Shown piece by piece: positions 30,487 through 37,557 of a DNA stretch of 51,168 nt (positions are counted from its first letter, which is position 1; every line of letters begins with the position of its first letter). The DNA comes from a virus. Made by a program: the position numbers and the translations under genes. Under the pieces are notes generated by a model. The model had not been told where the DNA came from, did no database searches, and saw nothing but the letters and a program-made list of their open reading frames with translations. The stretch covers positions 1 to 51,168 of IMG/VR virus record IMGVR_UViG_3300006853_000005; one strand, 5' to 3'.

Positions 30487-30494
30487 CACTCGTG

Positions 30495-30734
30495 ATGGAA
30501 GTGCCCCCCGAGATCATCGAGATCAGGAAGCGCCGGGGCCGCCGCGTGTACGAGGCCCGCCAGGGTCGGATGACACAGGAGGAACTGGCCGCCGCGGCTG
30601 GATGCACCCAGCAGACGGTGTCCCGGATCGAAGCCGGCCAGCACGATGTGAGCCTCAAGGTGGGTTTGGCGCTCGCTGAGGCGCTGGGCAAGACCTTTGA
30701 CGAGCTGTTCTCAACGACCGAGTCGGTGGCCTGA
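30495..30734 (+). CDS. Cro-like XRE regulator
   Basis: A 79-residue helix-turn-helix protein: ARQGRMTQEELAAAAGCTQQ followed by TVSRIEAGQHDVSLKVGLAL. First gene of the rightward early operon, divergent from the repressor. No ribosome binding site is seen and the promoter position suggests leaderless translation from ATG 30495 (or GTG 30492). Its stop shares a base with the next ATG. Likely the lytic-side regulator of the switch. Confidence 0.78.
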   Translation: MEVPPEIIEIRKRRGRRVYEARQGRMTQEELAAAAGCTQQTVSRIEAGQHDVSLKVGLALAEALGKTFDELFSTTESVA

Positions 30735-31021
30735 TGCGCCCCGGACCGCTCGCCGAGCTGATCGGCGACACCGCTGCGATCTGCCGGGAGACCGACCCGA
30801 CCGGCTGGACCGACGTCGAGCGCGACGACGTGCTCGCCGCTCTCGGTCCCGCCGCCGTCGAGATCGTCGGTCTGTCGGCCCGCATCCGGGCCGCGCGGGT
30901 CAACGGCACACCCGTGCCCCGGCCCGAGCCCAAGCGGGTCGAGCCGACGACCCCGCCCAGCCAGGACCCTCCGCCCGAACCGCCGGCTCCGCCCGCCGAG
31001 GGCACCGGGGAGGGACGGTGA
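30734..31021 (+). CDS. Unknown early protein with Pro-rich tail
   Basis: A 95-residue protein: helical N-terminal 60 residues (PLAELIGDTAAICRETD; DVLAALGPAAVEIVGLSARI) and a disordered Pro-rich end (TPVPRPEPKRVEPTTPPSQ onwards). ATG shares a base with the Cro stop; the end overlaps the excisionase GTG. No family recognised; position suggests a regulatory or excision-related job. Confidence 0.6.
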   Translation: MRPGPLAELIGDTAAICRETDPTGWTDVERDDVLAALGPAAVEIVGLSARIRAARVNGTPVPRPEPKRVEPTTPPSQDPPPEPPAPPAEGTGEGR

Positions 31022-31218
31022 CCGCCGCCCCCGTCGCCGACCAGCTCGCCTACCGGCCCAAGCAGGCCGCGCAGGTGCTCGGGCTGTCGGTGGCGCAGGT
31101 GACCGAGCTGCTCGCCCAGGGGCGCATCGAGTCGTTCAAGCTCGGCGCCGCCCGCCTGATCCGACGCGAGGCCCTGGTCGCGTTCCTCGACGACCTCGAG
31201 CGCAGGGCAGCCTCATGA
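31018..31218 (+). CDS. Excisionase-like MerR-type helix-turn-helix protein
   Basis: A 66-residue protein starting at GTG 31018. The winged-helix pattern YRPKQAAQVLGLSVAQVTE then IESFKLGAARLIRREALVAF is that of the HTH_17/excisionase family, which bends attachment-site DNA and steers tyrosine integrases to excision. Its place directly downstream of the Cro-like gene in the early operon fits. A general regulator of the same fold is the alternative. Confidence 0.75.
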   Translation: MTAAPVADQLAYRPKQAAQVLGLSVAQVTELLAQGRIESFKLGAARLIRREALVAFLDDLERRAAS

Positions 31219-31219
31219 T

Positions 31220-31285
31220 CGTCACGCCGTCCGCCTGGCGTGACGCCCCGACCGGTGCCGGTAACCGCCTCCGGCCCGGTCGGGG
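31220..31285. repeat. Two perfect inverted repeats in tandem after the excisionase gene
   Basis: CGTCACGCC (31220-31228) with GGCGTGACG (31237-31245), then without a gap CCCCGACCGG (31246-31255) with CCGGTCGGGG (31276-31285). Back-to-back hairpins after an early gene suggest an attenuator or a partial terminator. A 30-residue frame, ATG 31215 to TGA 31307, runs through both with overlaps at each end, but its composition looks like structured RNA rather than protein. Confidence 0.6.
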
Positions 31286-31303
31286 CCCCCTCGGGGAGGC
31301 GTC

Positions 31304-31573
31304 GTGAGCATCGTCTACGCCGCCACGGTCAACTCGACCGACACCGATGACGGGCTCGACTCCAGTGAGACCGTCGAGTTCACCAGGCTGGCGCCGGCCG
31401 AGCGGTGGATCGACACCCACGCCGACCGGTACCTCGGTGCCAGCATCGACGTGCTCGAGCGTCGCAAGGTGCGTGGCCGCCCGGTCGACACGCTCACGGC
31501 TCAGCGGATCTACCAGCTCACAGATGCCCGCACCGGCTTCGTCCTCGACGAGGTCGTGGAGGTGGCGTCGTGA
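31304..31573 (+). CDS. Unknown early protein, 89 residues
   Basis: GTG start after GGGGAGG. Contains strands (MSIVYAATVNSTDTDDGLD; FTRLAPAERWIDTHADRYLG) and ends LDEVVEVAS. The last codons form the GAGGTGGCGTC ribosome binding site of the next gene. No family recognised. Confidence 0.6.
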   Translation: MSIVYAATVNSTDTDDGLDSSETVEFTRLAPAERWIDTHADRYLGASIDVLERRKVRGRPVDTLTAQRIYQLTDARTGFVLDEVVEVAS

Positions 31574-31836
31574 CCCCGGTCCCTGTTGTTCGACCCGCCA
31601 GGGGGCGCCGACTCAGCAGCGGCGTTGGCGGGTCGTGCCCGGTGTTCCCGGTCCCCCAGTGCCGTAGCGAACCCGGGTCGACGGTGGAGGACCCTCGGAC
31701 CCTGGGGGTCCTCCACCGCATCCCCACCGGCCTGCTGGTCGCGTTGTTGATGGCGGCGCTGGCCGTGTTGTTGCTGTTGGCGATGCGGTTCGACCCGATG
31801 GTCGACCGGCCCGTCACCACCGAGGAGGACCGGTGA
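31570..31836 (+). CDS. Single-pass membrane protein
   Basis: An 88-residue product, GTG 31570 overlapping the previous stop. Residues 1-50 are Pro/Arg-rich; a strong membrane helix follows (TGLLVALLMAALAVLLLLAM, about 54-73), then an acidic tail. Two perfect inverted repeats lie within the first half of the gene, so the true start might be later, such as GTG 31685, with the upstream part acting as RNA. Confidence 0.55.
   Translation: MTPVPVVRPARGRRLSSGVGGSCPVFPVPQCRSEPGSTVEDPRTLGVLHRIPTGLLVALLMAALAVLLLLAMRFDPMVDRPVTTEEDR
31591..31635. repeat. Inverted repeat with nested stem
   Basis: CGACCCGCCA (31591-31600) pairs with TGGCGGGTCG (31626-31635); inside, CGCCG (31606-31610) pairs with CGGCG (31620-31624). 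Lies in the 5' part of the membrane protein gene. May be an RNA element that lowers readthrough. Confidence 0.5.
31682..31718. repeat. Perfect 13-bp inverted repeat
   Basis: CGGTGGAGGACCC (31682-31694) pairs with GGGTCCTCCACCG (31706-31718) around 11 bases. It is the fourth strong hairpin within 500 bases downstream of the excisionase gene. If it folds in mRNA it could hide a GGAGG-like site. Confidence 0.5.
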
Positions 31837-32207
31837 TGGCCCTTGCCCGCAGCGACGTCGCCCTGGTCACCCACTGGTTGGCCAACGGCGTCCCCGCCGA
31901 CCGCGGCACCCGGGACTTCATCTGCGACGTGCTCTTGCCCCGGCTGTGGGCGGACCGTCAGACGTGGGTCGACGTCGCCACCGAAGCCGTCGATCGGTTG
32001 TGTCAGGAAGCCCCGCACGCCGGGCCGGGTGGTTCGACCGCCTTGGCCGCTCGGTCTGGCGTGCAGGACGGCCTGGCAGACCGAGGCGCACAGCGTCCCG
32101 CTGTTCCCAACTCCAGCGGCGTACAGGCCGTCCGACATCCCGAAAACGACACCGCCCGGGCGACCCCTTCCACAGAGCGCCCGGGCGAACCGACCCCAGG
32201 AGTATAG
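31836..32207 (+). CDS. Unknown protein with disordered C-terminal half
   Basis: A 123-residue product; ATG 31836 is favoured over GTG 31833 by GAGGAGG at 31822-31828. Residues 1-60 look structured (VALVTHWLANGVPADRGT; LLPRLWADRQTWVDVATEAV), while the rest is low in hydrophobics (RHPENDTARATPSTERPGE). No family recognised. Confidence 0.55.
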   Translation: MALARSDVALVTHWLANGVPADRGTRDFICDVLLPRLWADRQTWVDVATEAVDRLCQEAPHAGPGGSTALAARSGVQDGLADRGAQRPAVPNSSGVQAVRHPENDTARATPSTERPGEPTPGV

Positions 32208-32591
32208 ATGGACCCCGATCGGCTCGACCAGGACCACATCGACAAGGCGGCCGACTTCGCCGCCGAGCACCTCGCCACCGACGGCGTCGCCCGCATCCGT
32301 CTCGCCCCCGGGGACATGACCGAGTACCGGTTCGTGATCGCCCGGCCCGGGATCGAGTGGGCCTACGGCGAGCCCCGCGAGGGCCGCTACTACTGGGTGA
32401 CGCTCTGCGCCGACTTCGGTGGCGGCTACGAGTGGCACGGCGGAGGAGTCGACGGCGGGTACGCCACCGAGAAGTGGACGAACCGATCGAGCGGCGATGC
32501 CACCCGCCGCCACACGGGTGAGGTCGTCGCCCGGTTCCTGACCGCCGTCGCTGAGGCCATGCGGCACCTCGCGATCGAGACGGCCGAGTGA
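32208..32591 (+). CDS. Unknown protein, 127 residues
   Basis: ATG follows AGGAGTATAG. An alpha/beta protein: DHIDKAADFAAEHLATDG, then strands ARIRLAPGDMTEYRFVIA and YYWVTLCADFGGGYEW, then a C-terminal helix VVARFLTAVAEAMRHLAIE. The stop overlaps the next GTG. No family recognised. Confidence 0.6.
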   Translation: MDPDRLDQDHIDKAADFAAEHLATDGVARIRLAPGDMTEYRFVIARPGIEWAYGEPREGRYYWVTLCADFGGGYEWHGGGVDGGYATEKWTNRSSGDATRRHTGEVVARFLTAVAEAMRHLAIETAE

Positions 32592-32852
32592 TCAGCGACC
32601 CGATCCCCGTCGAGGACGCCACCTCGGTCAGCTTCCTGCCCGGCGGCTCCCTGGTCTGCGCCGACCCGATCCTGGCCGGCTCGACCAACTGCGCCGAGTG
32701 GACGTTCCCCACGTGGGATCCCCCGGCTCGGCCACCGCGACAACCGCATCAGCGCCGAGGTCATCAAGAACCTCTACCGCGCCGGCTACGCCCTGGTGAA
32801 GGTGCTGCCCGACCACGCCGAGGTCACGGTCTACCCGCAGGACGGCGAGTGA
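32588..32852 (+). pseudogene. Small gene apparently split by an extra C
   Basis: Starts at GTG 32588 (overlap with the stop upstream) and reads MISDPIPVEDATSVSFLPGG up to EWTFPTWDP near 32720. Beyond the CCCCC run at 32720-32724 the same frame turns into Arg/Pro-rich shadow sequence, while the neighbouring frame continues sensibly as RLGHRDNRISAEVIKNLYRA and ends VTVYPQDGE at TGA 32850-32852, exactly overlapping the next ATG. Removing one C restores a protein of about 87 residues. Unshifted, the frame would fuse to the next gene. A sequencing error, a true mutation or +1 frameshifting are all possible. Confidence 0.6.
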
Positions 32853-33238
32853 TGGCCGACGCCGAATGGGCGGACCTCTGCTGTCCGCTGCCCGTCATCC
32901 GCTTCACCTGGTCCGACGACGGCGAACGTGGCCCGGCCGCCGTGCACCACTGCGGGTCGAACCTCCATGTGGAGCACACCCGCTACAACACCCTCCTCGC
33001 CGGCGGTGAGATGGAGATCTCTGCCGCCTGGCGCGTGATCTGCGAGGGCGGACACACCCTGCTGGTGCCCGACGACCAGGGCAACGACGACGTCGAGGAC
33101 CTGACGTTCGACGTGGCTCTGGTCCAGGAGGCGCTGGTCGGCGTCGGGGTCGTGGCGCAAGGGCCCGGCGGCATCAACTTCCGGGAGTCGCCGTCCCCGT
33201 CGAGGTCGGGGTTCCACGACGGGGTGGCGTGCGAATGA
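32852..33238 (+). CDS. Unknown protein with CC and H-C residues
   Basis: A 128-residue protein from ATG 32852. Contains DLCCPLPVIRFTWSDDGE, HHCGSNLHVEHT and WRVICEGGHTLLVPDD; the Cys/His residues could hold a metal. The C-terminal part has a helix (VALVQEALVGVGVV). Ends overlapping the next start (ATGA). No family recognised. Confidence 0.6.
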   Translation: MADAEWADLCCPLPVIRFTWSDDGERGPAAVHHCGSNLHVEHTRYNTLLAGGEMEISAAWRVICEGGHTLLVPDDQGNDDVEDLTFDVALVQEALVGVGVVAQGPGGINFRESPSPSRSGFHDGVACE

Positions 33239-33600
33239 CCCTGATCGCTTTCCCCTTCGGCGACGGCTGCCCCGACGGTGGACGTCTCGTCGACTCCGAC
33301 GTGGTCAACGGTCACGGCGTCGTCTGGTGCGCCACCTGCGGCCGCTACGCCTGCGCCGAACCCACCACCACCGACGGGTCGGTGTGGCAGGTCGAACGCC
33401 ACCGCCGCAAGCCCCTCACCGTGACCACCGTCGCCCCCTCGACCGACCCGCTGCCGCACCACGTGCGCCTCCCCCGGGCCGACGGGCGGTTGACCCGCGA
33501 CGAACTGCGCGAGCTCTCCGCCCAGTGCCTCGGGGTCCTCGCCGCCACCCATCCCCTCGACCACGACGGCGCCCACCCCGTCGACTCGGAGCCGTTCTGA
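33235..33600 (+). CDS. Small zinc-finger-like protein
   Basis: A 121-residue product (ATG 33235, with GTG 33229 as alternative). Has a WCATCGRYACAEP knuckle near residue 32, with basic QVERHRRKPLTV after it, and a helical end (LTRDELRELSAQCLGVLAAT). Likely a small nucleic-acid-binding protein, but no family recognised. Confidence 0.55.
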   Translation: MTLIAFPFGDGCPDGGRLVDSDVVNGHGVVWCATCGRYACAEPTTTDGSVWQVERHRRKPLTVTTVAPSTDPLPHHVRLPRADGRLTRDELRELSAQCLGVLAATHPLDHDGAHPVDSEPF

Positions 33601-33602
33601 GC

Positions 33603-34166
33603 ATGGACCTCCACCACGACCTCGACGACCAGCTCGCCCAGATCGGCGACGAAGCCGAGTCGTCGTTCATCATCGACGACCTGTCGAAGGCCAACTGGGC
33701 CGTCCGCAAGCTCGGGGTCTACGCCGCCCGCCTCGCCGAAGCCGAAGCGTTCGCCCAGCGCGAGCGCGACAACCTCGACGTGTGGCTCGCCGGCGAACGC
33801 GAGCGGGCCGAGCAGTCGTCGAGCTTCCTCGCCGGACTGCTGCGCCGCTACCACGAGGACCGCCTCGAGGCAGACCCGAAGGCCAAGACGATCCACCTCC
33901 CCGCCGGGGACCTGACGGCCCGCAAGACCCCCGATCGGTGGGAGGTCGACAGCGACGAGGACCTGATCGCCTGGGCGGAGCAGTCCGGGTGGGCCGAGGT
34001 CGTTCGTCGGCGTGACCCCGAGGTCGACCGCAACGCCCTGAAGCGCACGTTCCACGTGGCGCCCGGCGGGACGGTCCTGGCGCCGGATGGCGAGGTGGTC
34101 CCCGGGGTCTCCGTCGTCGAGGGCGAGGTCTCGTTCAAGGTCAAGCCCAGGGTGGCCGAGCAGTGA
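33603..34166 (+). CDS. Gam-like host-nuclease inhibitor
   Basis: A 187-residue protein matching the Mu Gam layout: a long antiparallel coiled coil (LGVYAARLAEAEAFAQRERD; LAGLLRRYHEDRLEADPK), then the KTIHLPAGDLTARKTPDRWE strands and LIAWAEQSGWAEVVRRRDPE, ending with strands (VVEGEVSFKVKPR). Gam dimers bind the ends of double-stranded DNA and block exonucleases. Directly upstream of the Sak4-like gene, forming a recombination pair; overlapping stop and GTG. Confidence 0.78.
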   Translation: MDLHHDLDDQLAQIGDEAESSFIIDDLSKANWAVRKLGVYAARLAEAEAFAQRERDNLDVWLAGERERAEQSSSFLAGLLRRYHEDRLEADPKAKTIHLPAGDLTARKTPDRWEVDSDEDLIAWAEQSGWAEVVRRRDPEVDRNALKRTFHVAPGGTVLAPDGEVVPGVSVVEGEVSFKVKPRVAEQ

Positions 34167-35299
34167 CCGGGCTCCGAACCCGCAAGCCGACTGGTGAGGT
34201 GGCGTGGCCGCTGATCCTCGTCGAGGGCGGGGAGAAGGTCGGCAAGTCGTGCACGGCGTTCGGGTTCTCCACCGACGGACGGGTGGGCCGGACGTTCGTG
34301 TTCGAGCTGGGCGAGGCCAAGGCCGACGAGTACGCCCGCCTCGGCCCCTACGAGATCGTTGACCACAACGGCACGTTCTCCGACATCTACGACCAGCTCG
34401 AAGCCGCGTGTGCCGAACCCCGCACCGAGGGCCGCCCGAACGTCGTGGTGTTCGACCAGATCACCTCGCTGTGGGAGCTGATCAAGGACTGGACCGAGAC
34501 CCGGGCCCGCAGCTCCAAGACGGCCCGGAAGATCCTCGCCGAGGACCCCGACGCCGAGATCGACATCTCGATGAACCTGTGGAACGACGCCAAGGCCCGC
34601 TGGTACAAGGTCATCAACCTCCTACGCCGCTCCGACGTGATCGGCGTGCTCGTGGCTCGAGCCAGCGAGGTGGCCAAGGTGCAGGGCGGCCGGCCGGTCT
34701 CAGGGCAGACCGACTACCGGGTCGAGGCCGAGAAGTCGACGGTGTTCGCCGTGACCGCGCAGGTGCGGATCGGGGCCGATCACCGGGCGACGCTCGTCGC
34801 GGTCAACTCGCTCGATGCCCAGGTCCCAGCGAAGGGACTTCTGCTCCCCGAGGATCTGCCGCTCGGGCATCTGGTGTTCGAGGTGCTGGGCTGCACAGCG
34901 ACGACCGGCCCGCAGCGGATCACCCACGGCGCCGTCGAGATCCCACGGGCCGAGGCGATGCGACGGCTGCTCGGCTACCTGACGCCCAACGTCCCCGATC
35001 CCCAGTCAGCGGCACGGGTGATCTGGGACGCCGACCCGAAGTCGGGTGCCGAGGAGTTCGCCCCGGATGATCTCGTGCGGATCCTCGACGCGGCGGGCGA
35101 GTACGTCGAGCGCCACGCCCAAGCGACGCAGACGATCGTCGCCGCCATGTCCGCGTTGACCAACGCGGATGACCGGACGGCGGGTCAGGCCCAAGCGTGG
35201 ATGTTGCAGCGTGGGTTCCCCGAGGACCCGCACCAGCTCGACCAGGACCAGGCCGCTCAGCTCCTCGCCCATCTGGCGACGCTCACGGACGCCGCGTGA
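34163..35299 (+). CDS. Sak4-like RecA-fold ATPase (AAA_24)
   Basis: A 378-residue protein. Walker A GGEKVGKS (22-29) and Walker B VVVFDQIT (94-101) in a RecA core that ends near 230. This is the layout of phage Sak4-type single-strand annealing proteins. A C-terminal region (235-378) with LGYLTPNVPDPQSAARVIWD and coiled-coil-like helices is extra to the minimal family. Works in recombination-dependent replication with Gam and the exonuclease-like genes nearby. Confidence 0.8.
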   Translation: MTGLRTRKPTGEVAWPLILVEGGEKVGKSCTAFGFSTDGRVGRTFVFELGEAKADEYARLGPYEIVDHNGTFSDIYDQLEAACAEPRTEGRPNVVVFDQITSLWELIKDWTETRARSSKTARKILAEDPDAEIDISMNLWNDAKARWYKVINLLRRSDVIGVLVARASEVAKVQGGRPVSGQTDYRVEAEKSTVFAVTAQVRIGADHRATLVAVNSLDAQVPAKGLLLPEDLPLGHLVFEVLGCTATTGPQRITHGAVEIPRAEAMRRLLGYLTPNVPDPQSAARVIWDADPKSGAEEFAPDDLVRILDAAGEYVERHAQATQTIVAAMSALTNADDRTAGQAQAWMLQRGFPEDPHQLDQDQAAQLLAHLATLTDAA

Positions 35300-35667
35300 T
35301 GAACACCTCGACCGAGTTCTACGAGGAGTTCAAGCGGCTCGGTGTCCTGCTCGAAGCCGGGCTCGATGCGCTCAAGCGCCACGTCGTGGCGTACGCCGAC
35401 GCTGAGGCTGCGTACCGCAAGGCCAAGGCCGAGGCGTGGCTGATCGCTCCCCGGTTCACCGAGGAGATCAAGGTCACCGCCGGCGAGCGCGAGGCGTGGG
35501 TCGAGGGCCAGACGTCCAAGGTCCGCCACGCCCGCGACATCGCTGACGGGATGAAGCAGGCGGCGCTCGAGGCGGTCCGTTCGCGGCGGGCGCAGATCAG
35601 TGCGCTGCAAACGCTGCTGAACGCCCACCAGGAGGAGGCGAAGTTCGCACGGATGGGACCGTCGTGA
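35299..35667 (+). CDS. Coiled-coil protein of the recombination cluster
   Basis: A 122-residue, mostly helical protein (FYEEFKRLGVLLEAGLDALK; ARDIADGMKQAALEAVRSRR; ISALQTLLNAHQEEAKF). ATG 35299 shares a base with the previous stop. This kind of small helical protein is regularly found just after phage Sak4-like genes. Function unknown. Confidence 0.65.
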   Translation: MNTSTEFYEEFKRLGVLLEAGLDALKRHVVAYADAEAAYRKAKAEAWLIAPRFTEEIKVTAGEREAWVEGQTSKVRHARDIADGMKQAALEAVRSRRAQISALQTLLNAHQEEAKFARMGPS

Positions 35668-35885
35668 CGCTCACGCCGTTCCAGACCACGGTCCTGCTCG
35701 CCCTGGTGCGCATCGGTCGACCGGCGACGGTCCGGGAGGTCGTGGTCGAGGCGGGCATCCACTCGCTGGGCGATGTGAACCGGACCCTCACGGAGCTGTG
35801 GCGGCTCGGGGTGGTTGCTGACGACGGCGGGTTTGTCCGACCGCTCGATCTGGGCGCCTGGTCGCTGGTCGAGGTGGCGTCGTGA
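35664..35885 (+). CDS. Winged-helix DNA-binding protein
   Basis: A 73-residue product: TPFQTTVLLALVRIGRPATV then REVVVEAGIHSLGDVNRTLT and ELWRLGVVADDGGFVRPL, a clear three-helix plus wing pattern of MarR-type domains. GTG overlaps the previous stop. Its end holds the ribosome binding site for the next gene. Small regulator or DNA-binding accessory. Confidence 0.62.
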   Translation: MTLTPFQTTVLLALVRIGRPATVREVVVEAGIHSLGDVNRTLTELWRLGVVADDGGFVRPLDLGAWSLVEVAS

Positions 35886-36349
35886 CCGCCCAGTTGCCTC
35901 TCCCTGGCCCGCAGAAGGTGATGTGCCCGTGCGGATGCGGGACCTTCGGTACACCCCGCAAGAAGGCTTGGGGCGACGGTCTGCGCCACGTCCGTGGCTG
36001 CGGTCCGTGCAACCGCTGCGCCGGGTCGAGGCACTCGAAGAACGCGTCGCGTCGCGAGCGCCGGATCGCCGCCGATCTGGGCGGTGCCCGTGAGGTGATG
36101 TCCGGTGCCCTGTCGGGTGCGGACGTGAAGGCCGGGGGCTGGTCGTTCGAGGAGACCTCCAATGAGGCGGTTGTGCGTGGGTTCCGCCGTTGGTGGACGT
36201 CGAAGACGGTGCGCTCGAAGACGGCCCGCCTGTTGGCCCGCCACGGCGAGGCGCACGCCCTGATCCTCTCGTGGGACGGCCGCCCTCAGTGCGTGGTCGT
36301 CCCTTACGCCGATTTCGTCGGCCAGTTCGATGAAGGGAAGACAGCGTGA
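35882..36349 (+). CDS. Possible resolvase-like nuclease with zinc knuckle
   Basis: A 155-residue protein. It starts with a Cys cluster (MCPCGCGTFGTPRKKAWGDG; CGPCNRCAGSRHSKNASRRE) and continues with a mostly helical part ending VVVPYADFVGQFDEG. Similar phage proteins with C-G-C-G then basic residues sit in recombination clusters and are annotated as Holliday-junction resolvase or PD-(D/E)xK-like enzymes; catalytic acids are not clear here, so the function is only a guess. GTG overlaps the previous stop. Confidence 0.5.
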   Translation: MTAQLPLPGPQKVMCPCGCGTFGTPRKKAWGDGLRHVRGCGPCNRCAGSRHSKNASRRERRIAADLGGAREVMSGALSGADVKAGGWSFEETSNEAVVRGFRRWWTSKTVRSKTARLLARHGEAHALILSWDGRPQCVVVPYADFVGQFDEGKTA

Positions 36350-36690
36350 GCGACACCCACCCCCGCTACATCGTGGCCCCGGACCGGTTGGCCGAGCCGC
36401 CGGCCTACGCCGTGGTCGACACGCAGGGCGACAACGGCGACAACCCCCAGATCCTGTGCGCCACCACCGACGCCTTTGCCTCCCGGATCGCTGCCGCCCT
36501 GAACGACTGGGGCAAGTGCGACCGACTGCACCACGAGCTGCACCGGATGGGGGTGGCGAGGGAGGAACTGCGTCAGCGCACGGCTGACGAGATGGCGTCG
36601 CTTCGTTCGGAGCTGCACGCCGCTCTGACCCGGCTGGCCGACATTGACCCCGCACCCAAGGGTGAGGCCCCGAAGGCGGTCGACCGGTGA
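36346..36690 (+). CDS. Unknown protein with C-terminal coiled coil
   Basis: A 114-residue protein: N-terminal strands with PAYAVVDTQGDNGDNPQILC, a short ASRIAAALNDWGKCDRLHHE helix, then coiled coil (ELRQRTADEMASLRSELHAA). GTG start; GAAGGGAAG upstream. No family recognised. Confidence 0.6.
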   Translation: MSDTHPRYIVAPDRLAEPPAYAVVDTQGDNGDNPQILCATTDAFASRIAAALNDWGKCDRLHHELHRMGVAREELRQRTADEMASLRSELHAALTRLADIDPAPKGEAPKAVDR

Positions 36691-36857
36691 GGACGTTCGC
36701 ACCGTACGCGGTGGCGATCGGGGCTCTGTTGGTGTCGCCGTCGATCGATGGCTGGGCGTTCCTCGCCGCCATGGTCGTGTTCGCGGTCGCGGTGTGCGTC
36801 GCTCTCGTCGACGCTGCGGTCGCTGATCGGGTCGGCCCACGGGGAGACCAGCGATGA
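36687..36857 (+). CDS. Small two-helix membrane protein, 56 residues
   Basis: GTG 36687 overlaps the previous stop and TGA 36855-36857 overlaps the next ATG. The product is nearly all membrane: PYAVAIGALLVSPSIDGWAF and AAMVVFAVAVCVALVDAAVA, then a short polar tail. Coupling on both sides supports it as a real gene. Function unknown. Confidence 0.6.
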   Translation: MRTFAPYAVAIGALLVSPSIDGWAFLAAMVVFAVAVCVALVDAAVADRVGPRGDQR

Positions 36858-37087
36858 GCTATGCCCGCTTCGGAGCGAACGGCTCCAACGTCTACGTCTT
36901 CCAGAACACCGACCTGATGATCGAGTGCTGTGGCTGCGCCCTGCGTGCCGGTCGGGAACGGATCGAGTTCGCCACCGTCGACGAGATGGTCGAGCACCTC
37001 CGCTACCACGAGGCCGCCGGCCACTGCGTCCCGGGCGAGACCTACGAGGCCATGTTGGCCGACCGGGCGATCGGCGAGCTGCGATGA
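36854..37087 (+). CDS. Small Cys/His protein
   Basis: A 77-residue product with ECCGCALRAG near residue 25 and EHLRYHEAAGHCVPG near 49, a C-C-H-H arrangement that may hold zinc. ATG overlaps the membrane gene stop. No family recognised; resembles small zinc-finger proteins common in early regions of actinobacteriophages. Confidence 0.6.
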   Translation: MSYARFGANGSNVYVFQNTDLMIECCGCALRAGRERIEFATVDEMVEHLRYHEAAGHCVPGETYEAMLADRAIGELR

Positions 37088-37557
37088 GCCGGTTCGCTGA
37101 GAACACGACGGTCCCGGCCGACAAGTCGAGGGCCGAGATCGAGCGGACGTTGCAGCGCTACGGCGCAGACCAGTTCGCCTACGGCTGGGAGACCAACCGG
37201 GCGATGATCCAGTTCCGGGTGGACGACCGGCTGGTGCGCTTCGTGCTGCCCCTCCCGGACCGGGCCGACCCGCTGTTCACCCGCACACCGACCAAGGGCG
37301 ACGTGCGTTCCCCGGAGGCGGCTGAGCGGGCGTGGGAGCAGGCGACCCGCCAGAAGTGGCGGGCGCTGCTGCTGATGGTCAAGGCGATGCTCGAAGCGGT
37401 CGAGTCCGGGATCGTCGCCTTCGAGGACGTGTTCCTCGCCCAGACGGTCCTGCCCGACAACTCGACGGTCGCCGACTTCATGCACCCCCAGATCGAGGTC
37501 GCCGCACGGACCGGGCAGATGCCCCACGCCATGCCCGCGTTGGAGGCCGGGTCATGA
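37084..37557 (+). CDS. Conserved-type phage protein of unknown function, 157 residues
   Basis: Starts at ATG 37084. Begins MSRFAENTTVPADKSRAEIE and RTLQRYGADQFAYGWETN, then a strand block (AMIQFRVDDRLVRFVLPLPD) and a long helix (RWRALLLMVKAMLEAVESG is approximated by QKWRALLLMVKAMLEAVE), then VFLAQTVLPDNSTVADFM. This sequence type is frequent in phage replication or recombination regions, but no activity is assigned to it. Confidence 0.7.
   Translation: MSRFAENTTVPADKSRAEIERTLQRYGADQFAYGWETNRAMIQFRVDDRLVRFVLPLPDRADPLFTRTPTKGDVRSPEAAERAWEQATRQKWRALLLMVKAMLEAVESGIVAFEDVFLAQTVLPDNSTVADFMHPQIEVAARTGQMPHAMPALEAGS

Noticed and set aside
31215-31307. 30-residue frame after the excisionase
   Set aside because: Although overlapped at both ends, it is almost wholly made of two perfect hairpins, so an RNA element is the better explanation.
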